A stretch of 21,431 nt of DNA. Origin: an uncultured Collinsella sp. Its GTDB lineage: Bacteria; Actinomycetota; Coriobacteriia; Coriobacteriales; Coriobacteriaceae. Every line of letters begins with the position of its first letter. Within the stretch, counting starts at the first letter, position 1. Location of the stretch: NCBI GenBank assembly GCA_900552425.1, contig URZR01000006.1, positions 1-21,431 on the forward strand, read 5' to 3'. This document shows, one piece after another, positions 15,742 through 21,431 of the stretch. The notes beneath the pieces were generated by a model that saw only the letters and a program-made list of their open reading frames with translations, was not told the origin of the DNA and ran no database searches. A program made the position numbers and the translations under genes.

Positions 15742-17004
15742 CTATCCCGCCAGCGGCCCCTCGCCCCTCGCGGCCCTGGCCCTGTCGATGCAGCCGGGCG
15801 TGAGGTCGAGCTCGCCGGGCGCCAGCTCCTCTATCCCGAACGCGTCCATGAGGGCGGAGGCGTCCTCCCCGAGGGCCATCCGCAGCACGCGCGCCGGCGT
15901 CAGGAACCCGAGCGCCCCCCTCGGCTCGGAGTTCACCTGCGACATGAGCAGCGCGCAGTCCGCCGCCGTCAGCCGGTCGAACCTGGCCCCGGCGCCCTTG
16001 GGCAGCAGCTTCCTGATCTCCACGTGGTTCTTCTCGCACGCGCCCTTCTGCTGGCTCTGCCGGGGGTCGCAGTAGAAGAGCCTGGTCTCGCCGTCCCGCT
16101 CGCCGATCAGCGCCGCGATGGCGCCCTCGTCGGCGAACTCGCTCCCGTTGTCGGTGAGCACGGCGCCGAAGGCGCGCCTCGCGCCGTCCTCGCCGAGGAC
16201 CCCGCGCAGGGAGGAGAGCGCCGCCAGGACCGAGGCGCACGTGCCGTCCGGCAGCGGCAGGGCCAGCTGGAAGCGGCTCGGGCGGTGCAGGAGCGTGAGG
16301 AGCCTGGCGGAGTCGCCCCTGGAGCCCTCGACGGTGTCCATCTCCCAGGCCGCGGCGCAGGCGTCCTCGCCGAGCGCGAGGAACGACGCGTGCGACCTGC
16401 GCGACGAGTGGGACGTCGCCCTCTTCGGGGCCCGGCGCGACCTCGGCCTGTAGCCGACCTTGCGCCTGAGCTCCATGTTCGTCATGCCGTCGTAGCCGGC
16501 GTCCACCCACCTGTAGACGGTGGAGGCGCTGAGCCCGGGGGTCGTCGCCGCTATCTGCTGCGGGGAGAGCCCGCGCGCGAGCCCGTCCCTGATGGCCGCG
16601 AGCTTGGCGGCGGCGCCCTCCTCGGTCTCGTCGATCCCGGACCTGCTCGCCGAGAGCTCGGCGTCGGCCGCCTCCTGCGCCCTCCTGGCGCTGTAGAACA
16701 CCCTGGGCCTCCTCGAGCAGCCGTAGCCCCTCCTGTGCGGGCAGCCGTTGCAGCACCTCGGCCACGCGGAGAGCCTGGGGCAGGCCCCCGAGAGGTCCGC
16801 GGGCGCGGGCTCGCCGTAGCGCGAGCGCGGCGCGGTGACGTAGCGGTGCGCCGCAACCTCCCTGGTCACGGTCGAGGGCGACCTGCCGAGCTCCGCGGCG
16901 ATATCGCGGGCGCTGCGGTTGCGGTCGAGCATCCTCTCGACCGTGTTCCTCTCGTGCCTCGTGAGCCTCCCGTACGACCTTCCGGACGGCTTGGGTCTGG
17001 ACAT
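15742..17004 (-). CDS. IS30-family transposase
   Basis: A 420-residue DDE transposase. An N-terminal helix-turn-helix (about residues 14-50; LTRHERNTVERML, ELGRSPSTVTREV) should bind the IS ends. A cysteine-rich patch (about 75-97; CPRL, CCNGCPHRRGYGC) is common in this family. A second HTH-like segment (about 147-167; LSPQQIAATTPGLSASTVYRW) follows. The catalytic triad is Asp in WEMDTVEG (about 223), Asp in LTDNGSEF (about 285) and Glu in CEKNHVEIRKLLPKG (about 324), with the IS30-type ExxN/LPKG context. The ATG at 17004 has GGGAGG about 5 bases upstream. Length is slightly above the usual 330-400 residues. The gene appears intact and is clearly more GC-rich than its neighbours on either side. 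Confidence 0.93.
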   Translation of the reverse strand: MSRPKPSGRSYGRLTRHERNTVERMLDRNRSARDIAAELGRSPSTVTREVAAHRYVTAPRSRYGEPAPADLSGACPRLSAWPRCCNGCPHRRGYGCSRRPRVFYSARRAQEAADAELSASRSGIDETEEGAAAKLAAIRDGLARGLSPQQIAATTPGLSASTVYRWVDAGYDGMTNMELRRKVGYRPRSRRAPKRATSHSSRRSHASFLALGEDACAAAWEMDTVEGSRGDSARLLTLLHRPSRFQLALPLPDGTCASVLAALSSLRGVLGEDGARRAFGAVLTDNGSEFADEGAIAALIGERDGETRLFYCDPRQSQQKGACEKNHVEIRKLLPKGAGARFDRLTAADCALLMSQVNSEPRGALGFLTPARVLRMALGEDASALMDAFGIEELAPGELDLTPGCIDRARAARGEGPLAG

Positions 17005-17069
17005 GCCGGCCTCCCTCCATCGCGGGCCGGGGGATTCCGGCCCCTCTGGGGTTGCCTACCCGGATTCGC

Positions 17070-17111
17070 GCCTCAGGACTCAGCGCAACGCGTTGCGCTG
17101 AGTCCTGAGGC
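17070..17111. repeat. 42-bp perfect palindrome at the right end of the IS
   Basis: Bases 17070-17090 are the exact reverse complement of 17091-17111, centred on AACGCGTT. The 15-base motif GGACTCAGCGCAACG occurs in each arm (17076-17090 forward, 17091-17105 reversed) and once more near the other end (15697-15711). It overlaps the right terminal repeat and lies upstream of the transposase start. Confidence 0.9.
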
Positions 17112-17117
17112 TGTTGC

Positions 17118-17469
17118 AATGAAAATGAGAATCAAGGCATATCATTCACCATCTCACGCGTGCTACCTCGCTACGATATTCACGAGGCTCATGATGATAT
17201 AATTTCTACCAAAGCATCGTTTGGCTTGGGATGGATTTAGTTCAGTTCCCGAATGAGGGCAGGCTCTTGGGACCGAGAAATTTTTACTCCTGGGTTCAAG
17301 CCTTGCAACTGCCGGCGCATCGATACCTTTTGTTATGCCAAAGTGATACACACATAACGAAGAAAGCCCCTGCGGGAAACGCTTCCGCTACATTTTCGAA
17401 TATCTGTCCCAGCGAGCATCTATCATAGGATGAGATTACTGGGCAATAGCCATAAGGATTGGAACTGCT
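17118..17469. other. gene-free leader upstream of the two-gene accessory operon
   Basis: No credible gene. The main signal is an extended -10 box TGATATAAT (17195-17203) on the plus strand, which could start a transcript near 17210 and leave an untranslated leader of about 260 bases. A weak GCGG/CCGC hairpin lies around 17372-17389. The composition is much less GC-rich than that of the IS to its left. Confidence 0.4.
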
Positions 17470-17973
17470 GTGAATATCTTCAGCTGGAACGACTTGAATC
17501 CAACTGCTCGCGAATACATCTTGATGGCCAAAGATGTGCGTGATATGCAATATCGCAAACAATGGCCTACGCCTGGAGGTAAAACGCTAATCGAACTCGT
17601 TGCTAACGAGAATAAAGCCCTTAAGTTTTATCTTGATCTTACAGAGAATAAAAGAAGTTCTTCCTTAATCCTTGGACTTTCCGCTGACAGAAAAAGCACC
17701 ATGCAGACACGCGTATCGGATCGTCCATTAATTCGTCTTGATTATAGTGATAATCCCGAGGTCCTTCGTCACAGAAATCCAGACGGATCGCTGGTCCTTG
17801 GTACTCATGTCCATTTTGATATAGACGGATACGGCGCCAAATGGGCTTGTGGCATCCCAGGTCAAAATATTCTGAAACCTCTGAACGACGATTTTGCATC
17901 ACTCTTTTGGTCATTTCAGGAAACTTGTAATATTACAGACAAGCTTAAAGTAGAGCTATCTCTGGGGGTGTGA
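17470..17973 (+). CDS. hypothetical protein, first gene of a coupled pair
   Basis: A 167-residue soluble protein without signal peptide or membrane segment. It begins MNIFSWNDLNPTAREYI, with a central RLDYSDNPEVLRHRNPDGS stretch and a THVHFDIDGYGAKWA segment rich in His and Asp. I do not recognise a catalytic motif. It resembles small proteins that NCBI files under DUF6978, found beside DUF1828 proteins, but I hold that loosely. It starts with GTG at 17470, with AAGGA 11 bases upstream. The stop is one base before the next ATG, so the two are co-translated. Composition is lower in GC than the glycogen genes, which suggests acquisition by transfer. Confidence 0.75.
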   Translation: MNIFSWNDLNPTAREYILMAKDVRDMQYRKQWPTPGGKTLIELVANENKALKFYLDLTENKRSSSLILGLSADRKSTMQTRVSDRPLIRLDYSDNPEVLRHRNPDGSLVLGTHVHFDIDGYGAKWACGIPGQNILKPLNDDFASLFWSFQETCNITDKLKVELSLGV

Positions 17974-17974
17974 G

Positions 17975-18751
17975 ATGAACGTAGATCAGGCTCGAGGCTT
18001 TATCAGCGCATACGCCAAGTTCGTAGAGGCAAATATGGTCCCGGTCCAGCAAGGTAATGGCGTCTGCATCTCCACCCCCATGCTCAATCGAAACAACGAT
18101 TGCATGCGGGTTTATCTGGGTGATGACCCAGCAGGCGGCTATGTCATTTCTGATCTTGGTGAAACCATCAATGATCTTGAATTGTCTGGATTCACCATGA
18201 AAGGACAGCGAATCGATAAGCTCAATTCGATTCTTTCTGGCTTTTCGGTAAAGGAAGAAAAAGGCGAACTGTGTATAACGGCTTCCGGATCTGACCTTCC
18301 TATGAAGATGAATATGCTTCTTCAGGCTATGGCCTCTGTTGATGATATGTTCTTGTTATCTCAAAGCAGTGTGAGAAACCTCTTCACTGAAGATGTCGGC
18401 AATTGGCTGCTTGATAATGAAATCCCTTATGTTCCTGGCCCGTCTTTCCAGGGCCGATCCGGACTTTCGTTTAAATTTGACTATGCAATTGGTAAAAACA
18501 AGAGAAGACCCATGCGCCTTATTAAAACGGTAAATAATCCTGGTAAGCAAGGCATTCAAAATGCATTATTTGGATGGGAAGACATTAAGTCGGCACGCAA
18601 CGATTGCGAAGGAGTCGTTTTTCTCAACTCCACCAACACTAAAGATGGTGTTGTCTCCCCCGAGTCTATCGAAGCTTGCAAAAACTACGGACTTACTCCA
18701 ATCATTTGGGGCGTCGATCAAGACTCCTATGTTCCCATGCTCGCTGCATAG
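17975..18751 (+). CDS. DUF1828/DUF1829-type protein of unknown function
   Basis: A 258-residue protein. The N-terminal part (about residues 15-105) matches the pattern of DUF1828: GNGVCISTPMLNRNNDCMRVYL, then GGYVISDLGETINDLELSG, then a long helix before a strand ELCITASG. The C-terminal part (about 135-250) fits DUF1829: GPSFQGRSGLSFKFDYAIGK, RPMRLIKTVNNPGKQ, VVFLNS, GLTPIIWG. The alternating strand layout recalls small nuclease-like folds, but no catalytic set is certain. The ATG at 17975 overlaps the end of the previous gene's context, with GGGGGTG as ribosome site. Such pairs are often met in mobile or defence-rich DNA, which fits the IS and retron nearby. A toxin/antitoxin-like or anti-phage role is possible but unproven. 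Confidence 0.75.
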   Translation: MNVDQARGFISAYAKFVEANMVPVQQGNGVCISTPMLNRNNDCMRVYLGDDPAGGYVISDLGETINDLELSGFTMKGQRIDKLNSILSGFSVKEEKGELCITASGSDLPMKMNMLLQAMASVDDMFLLSQSSVRNLFTEDVGNWLLDNEIPYVPGPSFQGRSGLSFKFDYAIGKNKRRPMRLIKTVNNPGKQGIQNALFGWEDIKSARNDCEGVVFLNSTNTKDGVVSPESIEACKNYGLTPIIWGVDQDSYVPMLAA

Positions 18752-18859
18752 GCGGTTTAATTTTGAAATGCTCATGCAAGCTGATGAATGGCAATTAGGC
18801 ATGCCTTGCTACTCATTCCATTCGTCTGTATGCTTTACTCAGTTTTTGTTCGTAAGGCG

Positions 18860-18945
18860 CGACCAATGAAATCAAAAGAACGACTACCGCGAAGATCTTG
18901 GTTGCAGAGCACGACCAATGCAATATAAATAATGCTCGCGAAGAT
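18860..18945. repeat. imperfect tandem repeat of about 50 bases
   Basis: CGACCAATG followed by CGCGAAGAT occurs twice: CGACCAATG at 18860-18868 and 18912-18920, CGCGAAGAT at 18888-18896 and 18937-18945. The unit is about 50 bases and the middle has diverged. It lies between the DUF1828/1829 stop and its terminator; no gene is visible in it. Confidence 0.6.
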
Positions 18946-18976
18946 GACGCCTTCAACTGCTTAGGTTGAAGGCGTC
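18946..18976 (+). terminator. terminator hairpin after the accessory operon
   Basis: GACGCCTTCAAC (18946-18957) and GTTGAAGGCGTC (18965-18976) form a perfect 12-bp stem with a 7-base loop, followed by TTGATTT. It is about 195 bases past the stop at 18751. Because the stem is symmetric it may also work on the other strand. Confidence 0.7.
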
Positions 18977-19021
18977 TTGATTTACAAGCGGTATCGACTT
19001 AACCTGTGCAGCTGAGGGTAA

Positions 19022-19813
19022 TTCGCGTTTTTCCTGCCGGAAGCATACTACGTGCCGAGCGTGTCGGGCCCCGGATGGGCCTGGACCGATGCTGACCACC
19101 TGGAGTTTAACGGCTACGTGGCTGAGGCCATCGGCGCAGATGGCGACATGGTGCTGACGTTTACCGGGCAAAACTCCGTGATATAGTCGCATGCGACCGA
19201 TGCGGTCATCACGCTATGCGACATGGAAGTGTGGGGCAACCAGGCACTTCGCGGTACCGGGACCCTGACGGCGACGAGCCCCCAGTGCATGATAACGTTT
19301 CACAGGCGTTCGCGTTGGACGTTGCACCGTCGATGCCTCGTGGCTGGATACGACCGGTGCCGATGGCAGCGTTGCGCGCACGGGCGGCTCGCTTGTGTCT
19401 GCGCGGTTTGTGGTGCCTTCCGGCGGGGTCTTTGGTGCTGAGGTGGGTAGATGCTGCCGGGGGCCGTGGCCGCGTATGTGGTGATTGGACCCGTTGTGGC
19501 CACGCCACCGGCTGTGTGGAGACCGATGGATGCGGCGCGTGGGTGGCAGGGCGGGCTAGCCTGCTGGCGGTGCCGGTCATGTTGCAGGGCAGCCCGGTGC
19601 TTGGTAGTTGACGGACCTCGTAGCGAAGCCCACGAACGCAGCGCCCAAGACAATCACAACGACCAGGCCACGGTGGCCACGTCGTCCAAGCCCAAGACTG
19701 CCACCGCGACAACTTTAGCTCTTCTCAAAACCGGCGACAACAACTGGATTACTGCTACCTTTACACTGCTTTTTCCGGGAATAGTGTTTCTAGGTGCAGC
19801 ATATTATTGCTGA
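19022..19813 (+). pseudogene. decayed LPxTG-type cell-surface protein
   Basis: Protein-like sequence in several frames. Frame one reads PGWAWTDADHLEFNGYVAEA and LTFTGQNSVI, hits TAG at 19184-19186, and continues as HATDAVITLCDMEVWGNQAL to about 19290. Another frame then gives DNVSQAFALDVA, and a third gives TVDASWLDTTGADGSVA and SARFVVPSGGVFGAEVG to about 19448. Near the end, LALLKTGDNNW (about 19715-19747) followed by a hydrophobic run (ITATFTLLFPGIVFLGAAYY) looks like a sortase sorting signal (LxKTGD plus membrane segment), with the basic tail missing. The text resembles repeat-bearing surface proteins of Collinsella. With one stop and at least two frameshifts it cannot make a whole protein. 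No start codon or promoter remains. Confidence 0.6.
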
Positions 19814-20217
19814 AACACTTTTTGAATTTTCTAGCTTAGGCACCACCAAGTACCGTGAAATGGTACCGCCAATATTGAGCTTAGTCCCCGGTGAATTATT
19901 TTTACCTGCGATCCGCCCCAGGGAGCCGCTGTATGTCGACCTTGCATATGTCGACTTTGACCGCGTTGAGCGCGATCCCGCCCATGATTGCATGCGTATT
20001 GATTCCGCCGCCGGGTCTTGAGTTCCACTCCCTCTTCTTGAACTATCTGTAGAAGACCGGTGAAGAGGTGCCTCGCCTCGCTTCATTAGCTCAAAATGCA
20101 TCGACCGTCTATTAGTTGCGAACGATGTTCAATTATCAATGCAGAAGGCACCTTCGGCCTTAGGGGTCATTCCTGTATTCAGGGTTCCTGATTTGACACA
20201 GTTACCTAATTTTGAAT
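19814..20217. other. gene-free stretch before the retron
   Basis: No gene I can support. A 75-codon open frame (19794-20021, with PPILSLVPGELFLPAIRPRE) has no ribosome site and no recognisable family. Small hairpins are present, e.g. AAGGC/GCCTT around 20145-20161. GGTGCCT near 20066 and AGGCACC near 20147 are complementary at a distance of about 75 bases. A perfect TTGACA (20193-20198) has no good -10 partner. Confidence 0.4.
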
Positions 20218-20244
20218 TTGCATCAAATGGATGACTGGTAAAAT
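20218..20244 (+). promoter_or_regulatory. putative promoter of the retron RNA
   Basis: TTGCAT (20218-20223) and TAAAAT (20239-20244) are spaced 15 bases apart, a little short of the ideal 17. Initiation about 7 bases after the -10 box would fall at 20251, right at the start of the left arm of the inverted repeat that bounds the predicted msr-msd RNA. Confidence 0.4.
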
Positions 20245-20251
20245 ACACTTC

Positions 20252-20359
20252 ATAGCCGGTTCGAATTAGCGTTTGCGCATCGCAATCGGATATGTGTTGT
20301 TTGCACATTATATTCTGCTACGTGTCTATTAAGTACGACTCTACGGAGGAACCGGCTAT
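20252..20359 (+). ncRNA. candidate retron msr-msd RNA
   Basis: ATAGCCGGTTC (20252-20262) and GAACCGGCTAT (20349-20359) are perfect 11-base inverted repeats, the expected a1/a2 stem of a retron transcript. Three bases inside a1 lies TTAGC (20266-20270), the context in which retrons carry the branching guanosine. Next come two small hairpins suited to msr: TTGCG/CGCAA (20273-20285) and ATGTG/CACAT (20292-20308). The remaining 40 bases (20309-20348) would be the msd template; I see only weak pairing there (GTGTC/GACTC). At about 108 bases the RNA is short for a retron. The reverse transcriptase begins 20 bases downstream. Confidence 0.6.
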
Positions 20360-20378
20360 CAACTTTAAGGAAAATCTG

Positions 20379-21431
20379 ATGCTCAACGAGCTGCAGTCGA
20401 AGACAGATCTGGCAGGGTTTCTTGGCCTGTCTATAGAAAAGCTTGATTTCTTTGTCAATTCATCCTCCATGTATGACCTATACAGAAATAAATTGATTCC
20501 TAAAAGAAATGGCGGCTATCGAGAGCTATTAATCCCAAGATCTGATTTAAAAAAGGTTCAACGAATTATCGCTAAAGAGCTAGAAAAAAGCTACAACCCT
20601 TTGCCTTGTGTGCACGGTTTTGTAAAGGGTCGATCAATACAAACAAATGCTGAGACCCATATTGGCTCACAAGTAATTGCTGGCATTGATATTAAGGATT
20701 TCTTTCCTTCAATCTCATCTAAACGGGTATATGGCCTTCTTGTTTCGAAGAAGTTAGGTCTCACCCCTGAAGTTGCATTCTGCATTTCTAGACTTGTCGC
20801 CACACCAAAAGGGCTCCCTCAGGGAGCTCCCTCATCCCCTTTAATTTCGAACATGATTTGCCTTGGCATGGACAAACAGCTTATGCATCTATCGCATGAG
20901 TATCATTATCAATACACGCGATATGCCGATGACCTAACGTTCTCTTTTAAAAGCTCTTTTTATTTTTATCGACACTTTTGCTCAGAGGAAAAGCTCAGGT
21001 TGCCCAACAAAATACGAAACGCGATCACTGACTTCCATGGAACCGAGTCATTTGAGATCAACGAAGATAAATCGTTTTACAGTTGCAGTTTCTCAAGACA
21101 GCTAGTCACGGGCGTTGTCTGTAACCAAAAGACAAATATAAAGCGCGAGCAATATCGGCGACTCCGCTCAACGCTCCACCGACTAAGCAATAGCGACATT
21201 GAAGGCGCGATGGGCTGCTATTACGGTAAATCCATCGCTAAAGTCACCGACGCAGAGAGAGGGATATTTCAAGCGGCTCTTCGAGTAAGTCTAAATTTTT
21301 ATAAGTCTCTTATTAAGAATCCCTGGACATCGGGACCGCTCCTGCGTTTAGGCAGCCTCTACAATAAAACGAAACCAGAAGATACGCCTGTTTTCCCAGT
21401 CGCACTTCAGCAAGACTCGCTTCTGTATCTA
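20379..21431 (+). CDS. retron-type reverse transcriptase, 3' end cut off by the window
   Basis: 351 codons open to the right edge. Order of motifs: LAGFLGLSIEKLDFFV (N-terminal helical part), IPKRNGGYRELLIP (about residues 41-54), HGFVKGRSIQTNAETH with the retron-specific NAxxH (Asn about 90), IDIKDFFPS (first catalytic Asp about 104), LPQGAPSSP (146-154), YADD (182-185, the metal-binding pair), and LVTGVVCN with the retron VTG motif (243-245). It should copy its own upstream RNA into a branched RNA-DNA molecule; retrons of known function are anti-phage systems. The ATG at 20379 has TAAGGA 7-8 bases upstream. An in-frame ATG at 20292 would place the start inside the RNA and is disfavoured. 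Known retron RTs are usually about 300-400 residues, and the sequence after about 300 (GPLLRLGSLYNKTKPEDTP) may be an extra C-terminal part. Confidence 0.93.
   Translation, partial: MLNELQSKTDLAGFLGLSIEKLDFFVNSSSMYDLYRNKLIPKRNGGYRELLIPRSDLKKVQRIIAKELEKSYNPLPCVHGFVKGRSIQTNAETHIGSQVIAGIDIKDFFPSISSKRVYGLLVSKKLGLTPEVAFCISRLVATPKGLPQGAPSSPLISNMICLGMDKQLMHLSHEYHYQYTRYADDLTFSFKSSFYFYRHFCSEEKLRLPNKIRNAITDFHGTESFEINEDKSFYSCSFSRQLVTGVVCNQKTNIKREQYRRLRSTLHRLSNSDIEGAMGCYYGKSIAKVTDAERGIFQAALRVSLNFYKSLIKNPWTSGPLLRLGSLYNKTKPEDTPVFPVALQQDSLLYL

Larger units (their letters stand above)
15537..17117 (-). mobile_element. IS30-family insertion sequence
   Basis: About 1581 bp of very GC-rich DNA carrying one transposase gene. 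The outermost matching ends are GCAACAGCCT (15537-15546) and its complement AGGCTGTTGC (17108-17117). Inside both ends the motif AGCGCAACG recurs, at 15572, 15703, 17082 and in reverse at 17091, as expected for transposase-binding sites. The exact ends and the short target duplication could not be fixed: the flanks read CAAC on the left and AATG on the right. It sits between the TPK gene terminator and the accessory operon and breaks no recognisable gene. Confidence 0.8.

Noticed and set aside
15701..17119. 472-codon leftward frame overlapping the transposase
   Set aside because: Arg/Gly/Ala-rich translation produced by very high GC; the true transposase is in another frame with HTH and DDE motifs.
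17290..17320. tRNA-like GGGTTCAAGCC stretch
   Set aside because: It looks like a T-arm loop, but flanking bases do not pair into a T-stem and no acceptor or anticodon arm can be folded.
19794..20021. 75-codon rightward frame before the retron
   Set aside because: No ribosome site, no recognisable family, and it begins inside the end of the decayed surface-protein gene.
20292..20378. Earlier in-frame ATG (20292) for the reverse transcriptase
   Set aside because: It would add Cys-rich residues encoded by the predicted retron RNA and lacks a ribosome site; the ATG at 20379 has TAAGGA at good spacing.

Overview
The window looks like chromosomal DNA of a high-GC gut actinobacterium of the Coriobacteriia, most like Collinsella. 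I infer this from the codon use, the GlgC/GlgD-type glycogen operon and the decayed sortase-anchored surface protein; no taxonomic marker gene is present. Base composition changes along the window: AT-rich at 1-440, GC-rich from about 475 to 15,530, extremely GC-rich inside an insertion sequence (15,537-17,117), then mostly lower GC to the right edge, apart from a GC-rich surface-protein relic.

Positions 1-13,748 are read leftwards. At the left edge is the 5' part of an AT-rich amidohydrolase-family gene with its own promoter. The rest is a glycogen block transcribed in the order glgB, glgP, glgC, glgD, glgA, then a separately spaced 1098-residue protein that fuses an alpha-amylase/neopullulanase (GH13) to a 4-alpha-glucanotransferase (GH77). 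GlgC/GlgD make ADP-glucose, GlgA extends chains and GlgB branches them. GlgP releases glucose-1-phosphate, and the fusion protein probably trims and reshuffles the remaining maltodextrins. No separate GlgX-type debranching gene is visible. GlgB ends in a long lysine/alanine-rich tail. A similar but much longer tail (about 244 codons) lies directly after glgA, cut off from it by what looks like one extra base.

A 331-bp divergent intergenic region with repeated TGGTAAAAC-type operator halves separates glgB from a rightward pair: a HAD phosphatase and a thiamine-pyrophosphokinase-like protein. The same operator half also lies upstream of the GH13-GH77 gene, which suggests one shared sugar-responsive repressor.

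From 15,421 to the right edge the window is accessory DNA: an IS30-family insertion sequence with a 42-bp perfect palindrome at one end, a coupled two-gene operon of unknown function (second gene DUF1828/DUF1829-like), a strong hairpin terminator, and a wrecked LPxTG-type surface-protein gene. At the right edge is the first 351 codons of a retron-type reverse transcriptase. Just upstream of it, an 11-bp inverted repeat encloses a TTAGC motif, the arrangement expected of a retron msr-msd RNA. This apparent retron, cut by the window edge, is the best candidate for an undescribed system here. No tRNA, rRNA or CRISPR array was recognised.
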